Positions 6,890 to 8,364 of a stretch of DNA of 8,364 bases are shown here, piece after piece. The translations under genes and the position numbers were made by a program. Origin of the DNA: Candidatus Competibacteraceae bacterium (GTDB lineage: Bacteria > Pseudomonadota > Gammaproteobacteria > Competibacterales > Competibacteraceae); assembly GCA_003527885.1 (NCBI GenBank), contig DPWB01000013.1, forward strand, positions 1-8,364, in the 5' to 3' direction. The first letter of the stretch is position 1, and each line of letters starts with the position of its first letter. Under the pieces are notes generated by a model. That model saw only the letters and a list, made by a program, of their open reading frames with translations, was not told the DNA's origin and ran no database searches.

Positions 6890-6919
6890 CGCATGGCGGT
6901 TTATATCGGTCGCCATGCG
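6890..6919 (+). repeat. 9-bp stem-loop just upstream of the DUF77 gene
   Basis: CGCATGGCG (6890-6898) pairs perfectly with CGCCATGCG (6911-6919) across the AT-rich 12-base loop GTTTATATCGGT. The ribosome binding site of the next gene begins 8 bases after the stem. No T-run follows, so it is not an obvious terminator. A dyad with an AT-rich centre could equally be a protein-binding site, or an RNA element that moderates read-through or translation from the aco mRNA. It does not resemble a TPP riboswitch. Confidence 0.5.
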
Positions 6920-6937
6920 CCTTCACTGGAGGCCGAT

Positions 6938-7246
6938 ATGGTTTTGCTCGAATTTCAAATGGCCCCGCACACCGTCGAGGAAGGCGTCAGCCGATACGTG
7001 GCGCAGATTCTCGACATCGTGGATCAAAGCGGCCTGCCCTATCAACTGACGCCGATGGGCACCATTCTGGAAGGCGAATGGGACGAGGTGATGGCGGTGG
7101 TCGGCCGCTGTTTCAAACATCTGGCCGAACGCCACAGCCGCGTCGGCACGCACATCAAAGTCGATTACCGCGCCGGCCCGGCCGGGCGGCTGAAAAGCAA
7201 AATCGAATCCGTCGAACGCAAGCTCGGCCGCAAGCTCGCGACCTGA
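6938..7246 (+). CDS. DUF77 / MTH1187-family putative thiamine-binding protein
   Basis: This 102-residue small cytoplasmic protein belongs to the DUF77 (MTH1187/TM0486/YkoF-related) family, ferredoxin-like folds of which some members bind thiamine or its pyrimidine moiety. Family features seen are the N-terminal strand MVLLEFQMAPHTVEEGVS, the PMGTILEGEWDEV block (about 39-51) and the THIKVDYR strand (about 71-78). A basic C-terminal helix follows. Length is typical. ATG at 6938 is chosen because GGAGG (6928-6932) lies 5 bases upstream. An in-frame ATG at 6893 falls inside the stem-loop and lacks a ribosome binding site, and the family N-terminus matches the later start. The gene begins 79 bases after acoC on the same strand and may be co-transcribed. 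A supporting role in thiamine handling for AcoA/AcoB is an attractive inference, not shown. Confidence 0.85.
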   Translation: MVLLEFQMAPHTVEEGVSRYVAQILDIVDQSGLPYQLTPMGTILEGEWDEVMAVVGRCFKHLAERHSRVGTHIKVDYRAGPAGRLKSKIESVERKLGRKLAT

Positions 7247-7365
7247 AGCCACCGGCAAGCCTATTCTTCTTTAAAAAGTGGCGGCTTAGCAGCGCACCAG
7301 GAGCGGCCATCATTATTGCCAGCCGCTTTTCTTACGATGACCCTATCGGGTTGTCCGCGCGGCAA

Positions 7366-7381
7366 AAGCCTTCCCTGGCTT
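7366..7381 (-). terminator. Weak hairpin after the DUF4214 gene (minus strand)
   Basis: Read on the - strand, AAGCC-AGGGAA-GGCTT is followed by TT, a small 5-bp stem with a short T-tract located 7 bases after the stop codon of the leftward gene. On the other side of this 141-base convergent spacer, AAAAGTGGC (7274-7282) can pair with GCCGCTTTT (7322-7330) using one G-U pair and a long loop. That may serve as the terminator of the rightward transcript. Both are weak, but convergent gene ends are where terminators are expected. Confidence 0.3.
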
Positions 7382-7387
7382 GGTCGA

Positions 7388-8364
7388 TCACCGCATACAG
7401 CCTTGATTGATAACTTGAGTCACCCGATTTTGGAATTCGGCGGAGTTTAGGAATTGAAGGCGCAATTGCTCGCGAGTTTGGGAGCCACTGCCGAGTTGAT
7501 TGGTCCAATAATTAAAGCCGTTCAAATCGCCGCCCCTACGTAGGAACGCATAATAGAGATCGGCCACGTAGTCCCGGTTGGTACGATTGCGGTTTAGATA
7601 TTCACCGCTGCTTAGGAACTGAGAGGAAATGCTGTTGACCTGGCTGCTAACCGCAGCGGCTCCTTGGCATTGCGCGCTGCGGAAGCGGCTCAGCCAATAG
7701 CTGAAACCATCGGAGTCCGGCAAGCGATTGAGGAAACCCCGATAGAAATCGACCACGGCGTACGACTCGGCGCGGCCGGAGGTGTTTCCGAAAAGCCCCT
7801 GCATATAGCTGCCGAACTCGGGAGAGAACAAGAACGCGAACAGGACTATCGACCGGGGTATTCCTTGCGCGAGCCGATCAGTCCAATAAGCGAGGCCGCC
7901 GCTATCAGGGGTGCGCCGGAAGAAAGTTTCATAAAGATCGGTCACGTATTGGCGGTCGCTGGTATTTTTGGCCACGTATTCCACGCTCCCGAAAAATCCG
8001 CCCGCCATCACGCGAAATGCTTCTTGGGTATCGATGCCTAATGCTTGCAACCGACTGATTTCGCTTGGCCAATAACTCAAACCACTGGGATCTGGACCGC
8101 GGCCGAGAATTGACTGGTAATAGTGATCGATCAAACTTTGCGAAATCCCGATCAACACCGCATCAAAATTTAAAAAGGATTTTCCGCCGCGCACCAAAAA
8201 AATGTGGTTGGCCTCGATCCGGTTTTTTATATTGCCCAAGCCACCGCTGGTGAAGTCTATCAACCATGCGTGGTCTGAACTGCCAGCAACCGGTGAAGCT
8301 GACCAGAAGTAGTCCTCTGTCAGGGGCGGAAAATTACTTCTGCTTGAAAAAAGAACAAGAGACC
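7388..8364 (-). CDS. DUF1566 (Lcl-type) domain joined to four DUF4214-type repeats, N-terminus outside window
   Basis: The frame on the minus strand is open to the window edge at 8364, and the TTG at 8261-8263 lies inside a domain, so it is not the start. The first part (visible residues about 12-60) reads YFWSASPVAGSSDHAWLIDF and later HIFLVRGG. This is the end of a DUF1566/Lcl C-terminal domain, a lectin-like fold usually ending in VRLVRGG. After a short linker come four repeats with a Y-x(n)-R-xPD-xxG-xxYW core: GRGPDPSGLSYW, RRTPDSGGLAYW, NRLPDSDGFSYW and RRGGDLNGFNYW. The Asp residues are spaced 62, 63 and 63 residues apart. These match DUF4214, common in large surface and secreted proteins. 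The stop is TGA (7390-7388 on the minus strand). GC content is lower than in the other genes of the window, which may indicate acquisition. Function is unknown; a surface or extracellular role is inferred from the domains. Confidence 0.85.
   Translation of the reverse strand, partial: SLVLFSSRSNFPPLTEDYFWSASPVAGSSDHAWLIDFTSGGLGNIKNRIEANHIFLVRGGKSFLNFDAVLIGISQSLIDHYYQSILGRGPDPSGLSYWPSEISRLQALGIDTQEAFRVMAGGFFGSVEYVAKNTSDRQYVTDLYETFFRRTPDSGGLAYWTDRLAQGIPRSIVLFAFLFSPEFGSYMQGLFGNTSGRAESYAVVDFYRGFLNRLPDSDGFSYWLSRFRSAQCQGAAAVSSQVNSISSQFLSSGEYLNRNRTNRDYVADLYYAFLRRGGDLNGFNYWTNQLGSGSQTREQLRLQFLNSAEFQNRVTQVINQGCMR

Noticed and set aside
6859..6937. TPP riboswitch upstream of the thiamine-binding gene
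   Set aside because: The spacer is only 79 bases and lacks the CUGAGA and ACCUGA-type conserved THI-box segments; only a simple stem-loop is present.
7664..8253. Small + strand open frames opposite the DUF4214 gene
   Set aside because: They are antisense to a gene with four well-formed repeats and have no ribosome binding site or family resemblance.

Overview
This window is GC-rich Gram-negative chromosomal DNA, most likely from a proteobacterium. The evidence is the high GC content, Shine-Dalgarno sites of the AAGGAG/GGAGG type, and a complete acoXABC-type acetoin dehydrogenase cluster in the order known from Cupriavidus necator. An environmental gamma- or betaproteobacterium fits best, but the species cannot be named from the sequence alone.

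Layout. Positions 2-796 (+) hold the C-terminal part of a membrane-bound proton-pumping pyrophosphatase of an unusual, divergent type; its start lies outside the window. Positions 914-1678 (+) encode a complete 254-residue protein of unknown function, followed by a hairpin at 1735-1756. Positions 1785-2381 (+) encode a DUF938-type SAM-dependent methyltransferase. The 198-base spacer 2382-2579 carries two abutting hairpins and a weak sigma-54-like promoter match.

The central block is the acetoin catabolism operon: acoX (2580-3674), acoA (3695-4690), acoB (4727-5743) and acoC (5743-6858). All are on the + strand with short spacers or a one-base overlap. AcoA and AcoB form the thiamine-diphosphate-dependent E1 that cleaves acetoin. 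AcoC carries the lipoyl arm that accepts the acetyl group and is fused to an alpha/beta-hydrolase domain instead of a classical E2 catalytic core. AcoX is a protein of the NAD-kinase/diacylglycerol-kinase-like fold whose role is not established. No E3 (dihydrolipoamide dehydrogenase) and no AcoR activator gene are visible, so they must lie elsewhere.

Immediately after acoC, behind a 9-bp stem-loop, comes a small DUF77/MTH1187-type putative thiamine-binding protein (6938-7246). This is a plausible functional partner, because the upstream E1 needs thiamine diphosphate.

The right end holds a convergent gene on the - strand (7388 to beyond 8364). It is visibly less GC-rich and encodes the end of a DUF1566/Lcl-type domain joined to four regularly spaced DUF4214-type repeats, probably part of a large surface or secreted protein. 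No RNA genes, insertion sequences or CRISPR arrays were seen. No gene-free stretch exceeds 300 bases.
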